Assembly (NCBI RefSeq): GCF_029227915.1
Contig: NC_079878.1
Span: 6,758,001 to 6,822,000 of the forward strand
Source: Hydractinia symbiolongicarpus
Lineage: Eukaryota; Cnidaria; Hydrozoa; Anthoathecata; Hydractiniidae
DNA: 64,000 nucleotides
Direction of reading: 5' to 3'
Shown: positions 1 to 7,748 of the stretch, in pieces
Numbering within the stretch: the first letter of the stretch is position 1
Layout: each line of letters opens with the position of its first letter
Notes under the pieces: generated by a model
What the model saw: the letters and a program-made list of their open reading frames with translations, nothing else
Databases searched by the model: none
What the model was told of the DNA's origin: nothing
Translations under genes and position numbers: made by a program

Positions 1-34
1 TCATATTTCTCACGCTTTGATACGAGTCCAAGCA

Positions 35-42
35 ATGCAAAT
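35..42 (+). promoter_or_regulatory. Octamer-like motif ATGCAAAT, unit 1
   Basis: This is a perfect match to the octamer bound by POU-domain factors such as Oct-1 in animals, which occurs in the distal elements of snRNA and tRNA-Sec genes. It recurs once per unit; in unit 2 it is at 730-737, about 114 bp upstream of unit 1's tRNA-Ile(AAT). An 8-base match can arise by chance, so a role is uncertain. Confidence 0.3.
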
Positions 43-103
43 AGCCGCAACCCGCTCGAAAGAGGAGTCATGTTAGGCCAACTTTAAACGGACATTCCCT
101 GAA

Positions 104-176
104 AGCCCTCGGAGAGATTTGAACTCTCGACCCCTGGTTTACAAGACCAGTGCTCTAACCCCTGAGCTACGAAGGC
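104..176 (-). tRNA. trnT(ugu): tRNA-Thr(TGT), unit 1 (reference copy)
   Basis: This 73-base gene decodes threonine ACA codons, and ACG by wobble. Read on minus it folds as a full cloverleaf: acceptor GCCTTCG with CGAGGGC (one T-G pair at 4-69), D-stem GCTC/GAGC, anticodon stem CTGGT/ACCAG, loop CTTGTAA with anticodon TGT (141-143 on plus), variable GGGTC, T-stem GAGAG/CTCTC and loop TTCAAAT. The A box starts at T8 and the B box spans positions 53-61. The discriminator is T, as in animal tRNA-Thr, and no CCA is encoded. The body from the D-arm to the variable loop looks like vertebrate tRNA-Thr(TGT). It is divergent from the tRNA-Ile(TAT) gene 149 bp away. There is no T4 terminator close behind its 3' end. 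Confidence 0.97.
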
Positions 177-325
177 ACGCGATCCTTGCCAAATACGAAA
201 AGTCGGTGCATCAGGCAAAACAGGCCAGTTGCAACGTGTACTTGCCATAAAGTGATACCGTCAATGCCCTACTGGACCATGACTATTCTAATCACGGACC
301 TCAGCTTTCCCGTTAACATCCACGG
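177..325. other. Spacer between divergent tRNA-Thr and tRNA-Ile(TAT), unit 1
   Basis: These 149 bp are the shared 5' flank of two divergent genes and recur in all units. I see no further RNA gene, no clear TATA element at a useful distance and no strong hairpin. An open frame starting at a TTG at 186 begins here but runs through both tRNA-Ile genes and is not a gene. Confidence 0.7.
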
Positions 326-418
326 GCTCCAGTGGCGTAGTCGGTTATCGCGTCGTACTTATAAGTCAGTATCGACAAAGACATGCGAAGATCGGGAGTT
401 CGAGCCTCCCCTGGAGCA
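326..418 (+). tRNA. trnI(uau): tRNA-Ile(TAT) with intron, unit 1 (reference position; G22T variant)
   Basis: This gene is 93 bases with the intron and 74 after splicing, and decodes isoleucine AUA. The acceptor is GCTCCAG with CTGGAGC and discriminator A418. The anticodon stem is TCGTA with TGCGA, interrupted after position 37 by a 19-base intron. The anticodon TAT is at 360-362, the T-stem is GGGAG/CTCCC and the loop TTCGAGC. A and B boxes are intact in the consensus. The layout matches animal tRNA-Ile(TAT), which normally carries an intron here. A T4 terminator follows 7 bases downstream. This first copy differs from most others by T for G at position 22, turning the T13-G22 pair into a T-T mismatch; unit 6 shares the change. 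Confidence 0.95.
364..382 (+). other. Intron of tRNA-Ile(TAT), unit 1
   Basis: Nineteen bases sit between position 37 (A363) and position 38 (A383), the usual place of eukaryotic nuclear tRNA introns. The third base from the intron's 3' end is G380, which can pair with C32 at 358, the anticodon-intron pair that tRNA splicing endonuclease needs. The intron GTA at 369-371 can pair with the anticodon TAT using one wobble. The intron recurs in all 92 units; the only changes noticed are in units 80 and 83. Confidence 0.88.
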
Positions 419-425
419 AGGTTTC

Positions 426-429
426 TTTT
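426..429 (+). terminator. Pol III T4 terminator of tRNA-Ile(TAT), unit 1
   Basis: Four T residues lie 7 bases past the discriminator and are preceded by TTTC. This is a typical RNA polymerase III stop and is present in every unit read. Confidence 0.88.
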
Positions 430-513
430 CATGCGCCGTCAACACACGCCACAGCACGGGCAGATCACCAGTAAAATCTAGCAACGTGGCAGTGCACCCA
501 GGTTGTTTTGATC

Positions 514-528
514 CCGTCAACGTGACGG
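514..528. other. Small perfect hairpin in convergent spacer, unit 1
   Basis: CCGTCA and TGACGG form a 6-bp stem around a three-base loop, ACG. It lies 15 bases beyond the tRNA-Ile(AAT) 3' end in that gene's reading direction. It recurs in every unit; unit 28 changes only the loop. No function is shown. Confidence 0.6.
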
Positions 529-538
529 CAAAGCCCGT

Positions 539-542
539 AAAA
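539..542 (-). terminator. Pol III T4 terminator of tRNA-Ile(AAT), unit 1
   Basis: AAAA on plus reads as TTTT on minus directly after the discriminator A of the tRNA-Ile(AAT) gene. It is intact in all units except 34 and 87, where one base change leaves only TTT. Confidence 0.88.
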
Positions 543-616
543 TGGCCAGTGTGGGGCTCGAACCCACGACATTCGCGTTATTAGCACGACGCTCTAGCCG
601 ACTGAGCTAACCGGCC
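543..616 (-). tRNA. trnI(aau): tRNA-Ile(AAT), unit 1 (reference copy)
   Basis: This 74-base gene has no intron. On minus the acceptor is GGCCGGT with ACTGGCC and discriminator A, the D-stem is GCTC/GAGC, and the anticodon stem is TCGTG/CGCGA. The loop CTAATAA has anticodon AAT, whose A34 is expected to become inosine and read AUU, AUC and AUA. The variable loop is ATGTC, the T-stem GTGGG/CCCAC and the loop TTCGAGC. It closely resembles animal tRNA-Ile(AAT). A and B boxes are complete and T4 follows at once. Its 5' side carries a direct repeat CGTGAAC (616-622 and 624-630) and, about 52-63 bp upstream, an A/T tract. Confidence 0.97.
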
Positions 617-798
617 GTGAACGCGTGAACACGGACTCACTTCCTATGTCAACTCTAAGCAAAATACTTTTATTTTTTTACTTAAAACGTTACCGTCATA
701 TTTCTCACGCTTTGATACGAGTCCAAGCAATGCAAATAGCCGCAACCCGCTCGAAAGAGGAGTCATGTTAGGCCAACTTTAAACGGACATTCCCTGAA
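617..798. other. Long spacer between tRNA-Ile(AAT) and the next unit's tRNA-Thr
   Basis: This is the longest gene-free stretch of the unit, 182 bp. It holds T4 at 668-671 and T7 at 673-679 on plus, AAAA at 684-687, which is the first minus-strand T4 reached by transcripts of the unit-2 tRNA-Thr, and an octamer-like motif at 730-737. No RNA or protein gene is seen. Confidence 0.7.
668..679. promoter_or_regulatory. T4-A-T7 tract upstream of tRNA-Ile(AAT), unit 1
   Basis: On plus it is a strong T tract that would stop any Pol III transcript coming from the left. On minus it is an A-rich, loosely TATA-like element 52-63 bp upstream of the tRNA-Ile(AAT) gene, and could also keep nucleosomes away. 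Some units have a base change just beyond it (TTTTTTG in 15, 18, 34 and 63) or within it (TTTTCTT in 47, 54 and 58). Its role is inferred. Confidence 0.4.
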
Positions 799-871
799 AG
801 CCCTCGGAGAGATTTGAACTCTCGACCCCTGGTTTACAAGACCAGTGCTCTAACCCCTGAGCTACGAAGGC
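799..871 (-). tRNA. trnT(ugu): tRNA-Thr(TGT), unit 2
   Basis: Same as unit 1. Confidence 0.95.
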
Positions 872-1020
872 ACGCGATCCTTGCCAAATACGAAAAGTCG
901 GTGCATCAGGCAAAACAGGCCAGTTGCAACGTGTACTTGCCATAAAGTGATACCGTCAATGCCCTACTGGACCATGACTATTCTAATCACGGACCTCAGC
1001 TTTCCCGTTAACATCCACGG

Positions 1021-1113
1021 GCTCCAGTGGCGTAGTCGGTTAGCGCGTCGTACTTATAAGTCAGTATCGACAAAGACATGCGAAGATCGGGAGTTCGAGC
1101 CTCCCCTGGAGCA
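1021..1113 (+). tRNA. trnI(uau): tRNA-Ile(TAT), intron, unit 2
   Basis: First consensus copy: G22 present, so the T13-G22 pair closes the D-stem. Intron 1059-1077. Confidence 0.96.
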
Positions 1114-1237
1114 AGGTTTCTTTTCATGCGCCGTCAACACACGCCACAGCACGGGCAGATCACCAGTAAAATCTAGCAACGTGGCAGTGCACCCAGGTTG
1201 TTTTGATCCCGTCAACGTGACGGCAAAGCCCGTAAAA

Positions 1238-1311
1238 TGGCCAGTGTGGGGCTCGAACCCACGACATTCGCGTTATTAGCACGACGCTCTAGCCGACTGA
1301 GCTAACCGGCC
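1238..1311 (-). tRNA. trnI(aau): tRNA-Ile(AAT), unit 2
   Basis: Same as unit 1. Confidence 0.95.
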
Positions 1312-1493
1312 GTGAACGCGTGAACACGGACTCACTTCCTAAGTCAACTCTAAGCAAAATACTTTTATTTTTTTACTCAAAACGTTACCGTCATATTTCT
1401 CACGCTTTGATAGGAGTCCAAGCAATGCAAATAGCCGCAACCCGCTCGAAAGAGGAGTCATGTTAGGCCAACTTTAAACGGACATTCCCTGAA

Positions 1494-1566
1494 AGCCCAC
1501 GGAGAGATTTGAACTCTCGACCCCTGGTTTACAAGACCAGTGCTCTAACCCCTGAGCTACGAAGGC
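1494..1566 (-). tRNA. trnT(ugu): tRNA-Thr(TGT), unit 3, A68T
   Basis: A68 is T, giving a T5-T68 mismatch in the acceptor stem. Shared with units 6 and 8. Confidence 0.88.
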
Positions 1567-1715
1567 ACGCGATCCTTGCCAAATACGAAAAGTCGGTGCA
1601 TCAGGCAAAACAGGCCAGTTGCAACGTGTACTTGCCATAAAGTGATACCGTCAATGCCCTACTGGACCATGACTATTCTAATCACGGACCTCAGCTTTCC
1701 CGTTAACATCCACGG

Positions 1716-1808
1716 GCTCCAGTGGCGTAGTCGGTTAGCGCGTCGTACTTATAAGTCAGTATCGACAAAGACATGCGAAGATCGGGAGTTCGAGCCTCCC
1801 CTGGAGCA
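1716..1808 (+). tRNA. trnI(uau): tRNA-Ile(TAT), intron, unit 3
   Basis: Consensus. Confidence 0.95.
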
Positions 1809-1932
1809 AGGTTTCTTTTCATGCGCCGTCAACACACGCCACAGCACGGGCAGATCACCAGTAAAATCTAGCAACGTGGCAGTGCACCCAGGTTGTTTTG
1901 ATCCCGTCAACGTGACGGCAAAGCCCGTAAAA

Positions 1933-2006
1933 TGGCCAGTGTGGGGCTCGAACCCACGACATTCGCGTTATTAGCACGACGCTCTAGCCGACTGAGCTAA
2001 CCGGCC
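1933..2006 (-). tRNA. trnI(aau): tRNA-Ile(AAT), unit 3
   Basis: Consensus. Confidence 0.95.
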
Positions 2007-2188
2007 GTGAACGCGTGAACACGGACTCACTTCCTAAGTCAACTCTAAGCAAAATACTTTTATTTTTTTACTCAAAACGTTACCGTCATATTTCTCACGC
2101 TTTGATACGAGTCCAAGCAATGCAAATAGCCGCAACCCGCTCGAAAGAGGAGTCATGTTAGGCCAACTTTAAACGGACATTCCCTGAA

Positions 2189-2261
2189 AGCCCTCGGAGA
2201 GATTTGAACTCTCCTCCCCTGGTTTACAAGACCAGTGCTCTAACCCCTGAGCTACGAAGGC
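2189..2261 (-). tRNA. trnT(ugu): tRNA-Thr(TGT), unit 4, T47A/C48G
   Basis: Variable-loop TC at 47-48 is AG, which removes the G15-C48 Levitt pair. Shared with unit 9. Confidence 0.88.
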
Positions 2262-2410
2262 ACGCGATCCTTGCCAAATACGAAAAGTCGGTGCATCAGG
2301 CAAAACAGGCCAGTTGCAACGTGTACTTGCCATAAAGTGATACCGTCAATGCCCTACTGGACCATGACTATTCTAATCACGGACCTCAGCTTTCCCGTTA
2401 ACATCCACGG

Positions 2411-2503
2411 GCTCCAGTGGCGTAGTCGGTTAGCGCGTCGTACTTATAAGTCAGTATCGACAAAGACATGCGAAGATCGGGAGTTCGAGCCTCCCCTGGA
2501 GCA
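2411..2503 (+). tRNA. trnI(uau): tRNA-Ile(TAT), intron, unit 4
   Basis: Consensus. Confidence 0.95.
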
Positions 2504-2627
2504 AGGTTTCTTTTCATGCGCCGTCAACACACGCCACAGCACGGGCAGATCACCAGTAAAATCTAGCAACGTGGCAGTGCACCCAGGTTGTTTTGATCCC
2601 GTCAACGTGACGGCAAAGCCCGTAAAA

Positions 2628-2701
2628 TGGCCAGTGTGGGGCTCGAACCCACGACATTCGCGTTATTAGCACGACGCTCTAGCCGACTGAGCTAACCGGC
2701 C
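2628..2701 (-). tRNA. trnI(aau): tRNA-Ile(AAT), unit 4
   Basis: Consensus. Confidence 0.95.
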
Positions 2702-2883
2702 GTGAACGCGTGAACACGGACTCACTTCCTAAGTCAACTCTAAGCAAAATACTTTTATTTTTTTACTCAAAACGTTACCGTCATATTTCTCACGCTTTGA
2801 TACGAGTCCAAGCAATGCAAATAGCCGCAACCCGCTCGAAAGAGGAGTCATGTTAGGCCAACTTTAAACGGACATTCCCTGAA

Positions 2884-2956
2884 AGCCCTCGGAGAGATTT
2901 GAACTCTCGACCCCTGGTTTACAAGACCAGTGCTCTAACCCCTGAGCTACGAAGGC
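2884..2956 (-). tRNA. trnT(ugu): tRNA-Thr(TGT), unit 5
   Basis: Consensus. Confidence 0.95.
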
Positions 2957-3105
2957 ACGCGATCCTTGCCAAATACGAAAAGTCGGTGCATCAGGCAAAA
3001 CAGGCCAGTTGCAACGTGTACTTGCCATAAACTGATACCGTCAATGCCCTACTGGACCATGACTATTCTAATCACGGACCTCAGCTTTCCCGTTAACATC
3101 CACGG

Positions 3106-3198
3106 GCTCCAGTGGCGTAGTCGGTTAGCGCGTCGTACTTATAAGTCAGTATCGACAAAGACATGCGAAGATCGGGAGTTCGAGCCTCCCCTGGAGCA
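3106..3198 (+). tRNA. trnI(uau): tRNA-Ile(TAT), intron, unit 5
   Basis: Consensus. Confidence 0.95.
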
Positions 3199-3322
3199 AG
3201 GTTTCTTTTCATGCGCCGTCAACACACGCCACAGCACGGGCAGATCACCAGTAAAATCTAGCAACGTGGCAGTGCACCCAGGTTGTTTTGATCCCGTCAA
3301 CGTGACGGCAAAGCCCGTAAAA

Positions 3323-3396
3323 TGGCCAGTGTGGGGCTCGAACCCACGACATTCGCGTTATTAGCACGACGCTCTAGCCGACTGAGCTAACCGGCC
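3323..3396 (-). tRNA. trnI(aau): tRNA-Ile(AAT), unit 5
   Basis: Consensus. Confidence 0.95.
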
Positions 3397-3578
3397 GTGA
3401 ACGCGTGAACACGGACTCACTTCCTAAGTCAACTCTAAGCAAAATACTTTTATTTTTTTACTCAAAACGTTACCGTCATATTTCTCACGCTTTGATACGA
3501 GTCCAAGCAATGCAAATAGCCGCAACCCGCTCGAAAGAGGAGTCATGTTAGGCCAACTTTAAACGGACATTCCCTGAA

Positions 3579-3651
3579 AGCCCACGGAGAGATGCGAACT
3601 CTCGATCCCTGGTTTACAAGACCAGTGCTCTAACCCCTGAGCTACGAAGGC
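3579..3651 (-). tRNA. trnT(ugu): tRNA-Thr(TGT), unit 6, T-loop damaged
   Basis: Four changes: A68T in the acceptor, A57G and A58C in the T-loop, G46A in the variable loop. A58 is nearly universal and lies in the B box, so this copy is probably poorly transcribed or misfolded. Confidence 0.7.
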
Positions 3652-3800
3652 ACGCGATCCTTGCCAAATACGAAAAGTCGGTGCATCAGGCAAAACAGGC
3701 CAGTTGCAACGTGTACTTGCCATAAAGTGATACCGTCAATGCCCTACTGGACCATGACTATTCTAATCACGGACCTCAGCTTTCCCGTTAACATCCACGG

Positions 3801-3893
3801 GCTCCAGTGGCGTAGTCGGTTATCGCGTCGTACTTATAAGTCAGTATCGACAAAGACATGCGAAGATCGGGAGTTCGAGCCTCCCCTGGAGCA
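3801..3893 (+). tRNA. trnI(uau): tRNA-Ile(TAT), intron, unit 6, G22T
   Basis: G22T as in unit 1. Confidence 0.92.
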
Positions 3894-4017
3894 AGGTTTC
3901 TTTTCATGCGCCGTCAACACACGCCACAGCACGGGCAGATCACCAGTAAAATCTAGCAACGTGGCAGTGCACCCAGGTTGTTTTGATCCCGTCAACGTGA
4001 CGGCAAAGCCCGTAAAA

Positions 4018-4091
4018 TGGCCAGTGTGGGGCTCGAACCCACGACATTCGCGTTATTAGCACGACGCTCTAGCCGACTGAGCTAACCGGCC
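4018..4091 (-). tRNA. trnI(aau): tRNA-Ile(AAT), unit 6
   Basis: Consensus. Confidence 0.95.
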
Positions 4092-4273
4092 GTGAACGCG
4101 TGAACACGGACTCACTTCCTATGTCAACTCTAAGCAAAATACTTTTATTTTTTTACTCAAAACGTTACCGTCATATTTCTCACGCTTTGATACGAGTCCA
4201 AGCAATGCAAATAGCCGCAACCCGCTCGAAAGAGGAGTCATGTTAGGCCAACTTTAAACGGACATTCCCTGAA

Positions 4274-4346
4274 AGCCCTCGGAGAGATTTGAACTCTCGA
4301 CCCCTGGTTTACAAGACCAGTGCTCTAACCCCTGAGCTACGAAGGC
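4274..4346 (-). tRNA. trnT(ugu): tRNA-Thr(TGT), unit 7
   Basis: Consensus. Confidence 0.95.
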
Positions 4347-4495
4347 ACGCGATCCTTGCCAAATACGAAAAGTCGGTGCATCAGGCAAAACAGGCCAGTT
4401 GCAACGTGTACTTGCCATAAAGTGATACCGTCAATGCCCTACTGGACCATGACTATTCTAATCACGGACCTCAGCTTTCCCGTTAACATCCACGG

Positions 4496-4588
4496 GCTCC
4501 AGTGGCGTAGTCGGTTAGCGCGTCGTACTTATAAGTCAGTATCGACAAAGACATGCGAAGATCGGGAGTTCGAGCCTCCCCTGGAGCA
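4496..4588 (+). tRNA. trnI(uau): tRNA-Ile(TAT), intron, unit 7
   Basis: Consensus. Confidence 0.95.
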
Positions 4589-4712
4589 AGGTTTCTTTTC
4601 ATGCGCCGTCAACACACGCCACAGCACGGGCAGATCACCAGTAAAATCTAGCAACGTGGCAGTGCACCCAGGTTGTTTTGATCCCGTCAACGTGACGGCA
4701 AAGCCCGTAAAA

Positions 4713-4786
4713 TGGCCAGTGTGGGGCTCGAACCCACGACATTCGCGTTATTAGCACGACGCTCTAGCCGACTGAGCTAACCGGCC
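4713..4786 (-). tRNA. trnI(aau): tRNA-Ile(AAT), unit 7
   Basis: Consensus. Confidence 0.95.
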
Positions 4787-4968
4787 GTGAACGCGTGAAC
4801 ACGGACTCACTTCCTAAGTCAACTCTAAGCAAAATACTTTTATTTTTTTACTCAAAACGTTACCGTCATATTTCTCACGCTTTGATACGAGTCCAAGCAA
4901 TGCAAATAGCCGCAACCCGCTCGAAAGAGGAGTCATGTTAGGCCAACTTTAAACGGACATTCCCTGAA

Positions 4969-5041
4969 AGCCCACGGAGAGATTTGAACTCTCGACCCCT
5001 GGTTTACAAGACCAGTGCTCTAACCCCTGAGCTACGAAGGC
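4969..5041 (-). tRNA. trnT(ugu): tRNA-Thr(TGT), unit 8, A68T
   Basis: A68T as in unit 3. Confidence 0.88.
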
Positions 5042-5190
5042 ACGCGATCCTTGCCAAATACGAAAAGTCGGTGCATCAGGCAAAACAGGCCAGTTGCAAC
5101 GTGTACTTGCCATAAAGTGATACCGTCAATGCCCTACTGGACCATGACTATTCTAATCACGGACCTCAGCTTTCCCGTTAACATCCACGG

Positions 5191-5283
5191 GCTCCAGTGG
5201 CGTAGTCGGTTAGCGCGTCGTACTTATAAGTCAGTATCGACAAAGACATGCGAAGATCGGGAGTTCGAGCCTCCCCTGGAGCA
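5191..5283 (+). tRNA. trnI(uau): tRNA-Ile(TAT), intron, unit 8
   Basis: Consensus. Confidence 0.95.
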
Positions 5284-5407
5284 AGGTTTCTTTTCATGCG
5301 CCGTCAACACACGCCACAGCACGGGCAGATCACCAGTAAAATCTAGCAACGTGGCAGTGCACCCAGGTTGTTTTGATCCCGTCAACGTGACGGCAAAGCC
5401 CGTAAAA

Positions 5408-5481
5408 TGGCCAGTGTGGGGCTCGAACCCACGACATTCGCGTTATTAGCACGACGCTCTAGCCGACTGAGCTAACCGGCC
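5408..5481 (-). tRNA. trnI(aau): tRNA-Ile(AAT), unit 8
   Basis: Consensus. Confidence 0.95.
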
Positions 5482-5663
5482 GTGAACGCGTGAACACGGA
5501 CTCACTTCCTAAGTCAACTCTAAGCAAAATACTTTTATTTTTTTACTCAAAACGTTACCGTCATATTTCTCACGCTTTGATACGAGTCCAAGCAATGCAA
5601 ATAGCCGCAACCCGCTCGAAAGAGGAGTCATGTTAGGCCAACTTTAAACGGACATTCCCTGAA

Positions 5664-5736
5664 AGCCCTCGGAGAGATTTGAACTCTCCTCCCCTGGTTT
5701 ACAAGACCAGTGCTCTAACCCCTGAGCTACGAAGGC
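5664..5736 (-). tRNA. trnT(ugu): tRNA-Thr(TGT), unit 9, T47A/C48G
   Basis: Same double change as unit 4. Confidence 0.88.
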
Positions 5737-5885
5737 ACGCGATCCTTGCCAAATACGAAAAGTCGGTGCATCAGGCAAAACAGGCCAGTTGCAACGTGTA
5801 CTTGCCATAAAGTGATACCGTCAATGCCCTACTGGACCATGACTATTCTAATCACGGACCTCAGCTTTCCCGTTAACATCCACGG

Positions 5886-5978
5886 GCTCCAGTGGCGTAG
5901 TCGGTTAGCGCGTCGTACTTATAAGTCAGTATCGACAAAGACATGCGAAGATCGGGAGTTCGAGCCTCCCCTGGAGCA
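5886..5978 (+). tRNA. trnI(uau): tRNA-Ile(TAT), intron, unit 9
   Basis: Consensus. Confidence 0.95.
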
Positions 5979-6102
5979 AGGTTTCTTTTCATGCGCCGTC
6001 AACACACGCCACAGCACGGGCAGATCACCAGTAAAATCTAGCAACGTGGCAGTGCACCCAGGTTGTTTTGATCCCGTCAACGTGACGGCAAAGCCCGTAA
6101 AA

Positions 6103-6176
6103 TGGCCAGTGTGGGGCTCGAACCCACGACATTCGCGTTATTAGCACGACGCTCTAGCCGACTGAGCTAACCGGCC
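6103..6176 (-). tRNA. trnI(aau): tRNA-Ile(AAT), unit 9
   Basis: Consensus. Confidence 0.95.
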
Positions 6177-6358
6177 GTGAACGCGTGAACACGGACTCAC
6201 TTCCTAAGTCAACTCTAAGCAAAATACTTTTATTTTTTTACTCAAAACGTTACCGTCATATTTCTCACGCTTTGATACGAGTCCAAGCAATGCAAATAGC
6301 CGCAACCCGCTCGAAAGAGGAGTCATGTTAGGCCAACTTTAAACGGACATTCCCTGAA

Positions 6359-6431
6359 AGCCCTCGGAGAGATTTGAACTCTCGACCCCTGGTTTACAAG
6401 ACCAGTGCTCTAACCCCTGAGCTACGAAGGC
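6359..6431 (-). tRNA. trnT(ugu): tRNA-Thr(TGT), unit 10
   Basis: Consensus. Confidence 0.95.
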
Positions 6432-6580
6432 ACGCGATCCTTGCCAAATACGAAAAGTCGGTGCATCAGGCAAAACAGGCCAGTTGCAACGTGTACTTGC
6501 CATAAACTGATACCGTCAATGCTCTACTGGACCATGACTATTCTAATCACGGACCTCAGCTTTCCCGTTAACATCCACGG

Positions 6581-6673
6581 GCTCCAGTGGCGTAGTCGGT
6601 TAGCGCGTCGTACTTATAAGTCAGTATCGACAAAGACATGCGAAGATCGGGAGTTCGAGCCTCCCCTGGAGCA
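6581..6673 (+). tRNA. trnI(uau): tRNA-Ile(TAT), intron, unit 10
   Basis: Consensus. Confidence 0.95.
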
Positions 6674-6797
6674 AGGTTTCTTTTCATGCGCCGTCAACAC
6701 ACGCCACAGCACGGGCAGATCACCAGTAAAATCTAGCAACGTGGCAGTGCACCCAGGTTGTTTTGATCCCGTCAACGTGACGGCAAAGCCCGTAAAA

Positions 6798-6871
6798 TGG
6801 CCAGTGTGGGGCTCGAACCCACGACATTCGCGTTATTAGCACGACGCTCTAGCCGACTGAGCTAACCGGCC
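6798..6871 (-). tRNA. trnI(aau): tRNA-Ile(AAT), unit 10
   Basis: Consensus. Confidence 0.95.
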
Positions 6872-7053
6872 GTGAACGCGTGAACACGGACTCACTTCCT
6901 AAGTCAACTCTAAGCAAAATACTTTTATTTTTTTACTCAAAACGTTACCGTCATATTTCTCACGCTTTGATACGAGTCCAAGCAATGCAAATAGCCGCAA
7001 CCCGCTCGAAAGAGGAGTCATGTTAGGCCAACTTTAAACGGACATTCCCTGAA

Positions 7054-7126
7054 AGCCCTCGGAGAGATTTGAACTCTCGACCCCTGGTTTACAAGACCAG
7101 TGCTCTAACCCCTGAGCTACGAAGGC
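7054..7126 (-). tRNA. trnT(ugu): tRNA-Thr(TGT), unit 11
   Basis: Consensus. Confidence 0.95.
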
Positions 7127-7275
7127 ACGCGATCCTTGCCAAATACGAAAAGTCGGTGCATCAGGCAAAACAGGCCAGTTGCAACGTGTACTTGCCATAA
7201 AGTGATACCGTCAATGCCCTACTGGACCATGACTATTCTAATCACGGACCTCAGCTTTCCCGTTAACATCCACGG

Positions 7276-7368
7276 GCTCCAGTGGCGTAGTCGGTTAGCG
7301 CGTCGTACTTATAAGTCAGTATCGACAAAGACATGCGAAGATCGGGAGTTCGAGCCTCCCCTGGAGCA
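7276..7368 (+). tRNA. trnI(uau): tRNA-Ile(TAT), intron, unit 11
   Basis: Consensus. Confidence 0.95.
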
Positions 7369-7492
7369 AGGTTTCTTTTCATGCGCCGTCAACACACGCC
7401 ACAGCACGGGCAGATCACCAGTAAAATCTAGCAACGTGGCAGTGCACCCAGGTTGTTTTGATCCCGTCAACGTGACGGCAAAGCCCGTAAAA

Positions 7493-7566
7493 TGGCCAGT
7501 GTGGGGCTCGAACCCACGACATTCGCGTTATTAGCACGACGCTCTAGCCGACTGAGCTAACCGGCC
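7493..7566 (-). tRNA. trnI(aau): tRNA-Ile(AAT), unit 11
   Basis: Gene is consensus; the 5' flank has GTGAGC for GTGAAC, as in units 14 and 17. Confidence 0.95.
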
Positions 7567-7748
7567 GTGAGCGCGTGAACACGGACTCACTTCCTAAGTC
7601 AACTCTAAGCAAAATACTTTTATTTTTTTACTCAAAACGTTACCGTCATATTTCTCACGCTTTGATACGAGTCCAAGCAATGCAAATAGCCGCAACCCGC
7701 TCGAAAGAGGAGTCATGTTAGGCCAACTTTAAACGGACATTCCCTGAA

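Larger units (their letters stand above)
419..542. other. Convergent spacer between the two tRNA-Ile genes, unit 1
   Basis: These 124 bp hold the 3' trailers and terminators of both Ile genes. There is a small hairpin at 514-528 and a second minus-strand T4 (AAAA on plus) at 473-476 that could act as a back-up stop for tRNA-Ile(AAT). I see no gene in it. Confidence 0.7.

Noticed and set aside
501-516. A stretch GGTTGTTTTGATCCC looking like a split B box
   Set aside because: It has an insertion in the core, no A box or cloverleaf around it and lies in a spacer between two terminators; likely chance.
186-584. A 132-codon open frame on plus, present in nearly every unit
   Set aside because: It starts at TTG, runs straight through the whole intron-bearing tRNA-Ile(TAT) gene and into tRNA-Ile(AAT), and its repetition only mirrors the 695-bp repeat. 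In units 73 and 76 a chance T to A makes the start ATG, but nothing else supports coding.
668-679. T tract as terminator of an unseen plus-strand gene
   Set aside because: No A/B boxes or cloverleaf are seen on plus between 430 and 668, and the only plus-strand gene ends with its own T4 at 426-429.
3801-3893. G22T in units 1 and 6 as a sign of pseudogenes
   Set aside because: It only changes a T-G wobble at the end of the D-stem to T-T; the rest of the gene is intact, so I kept them as genes.
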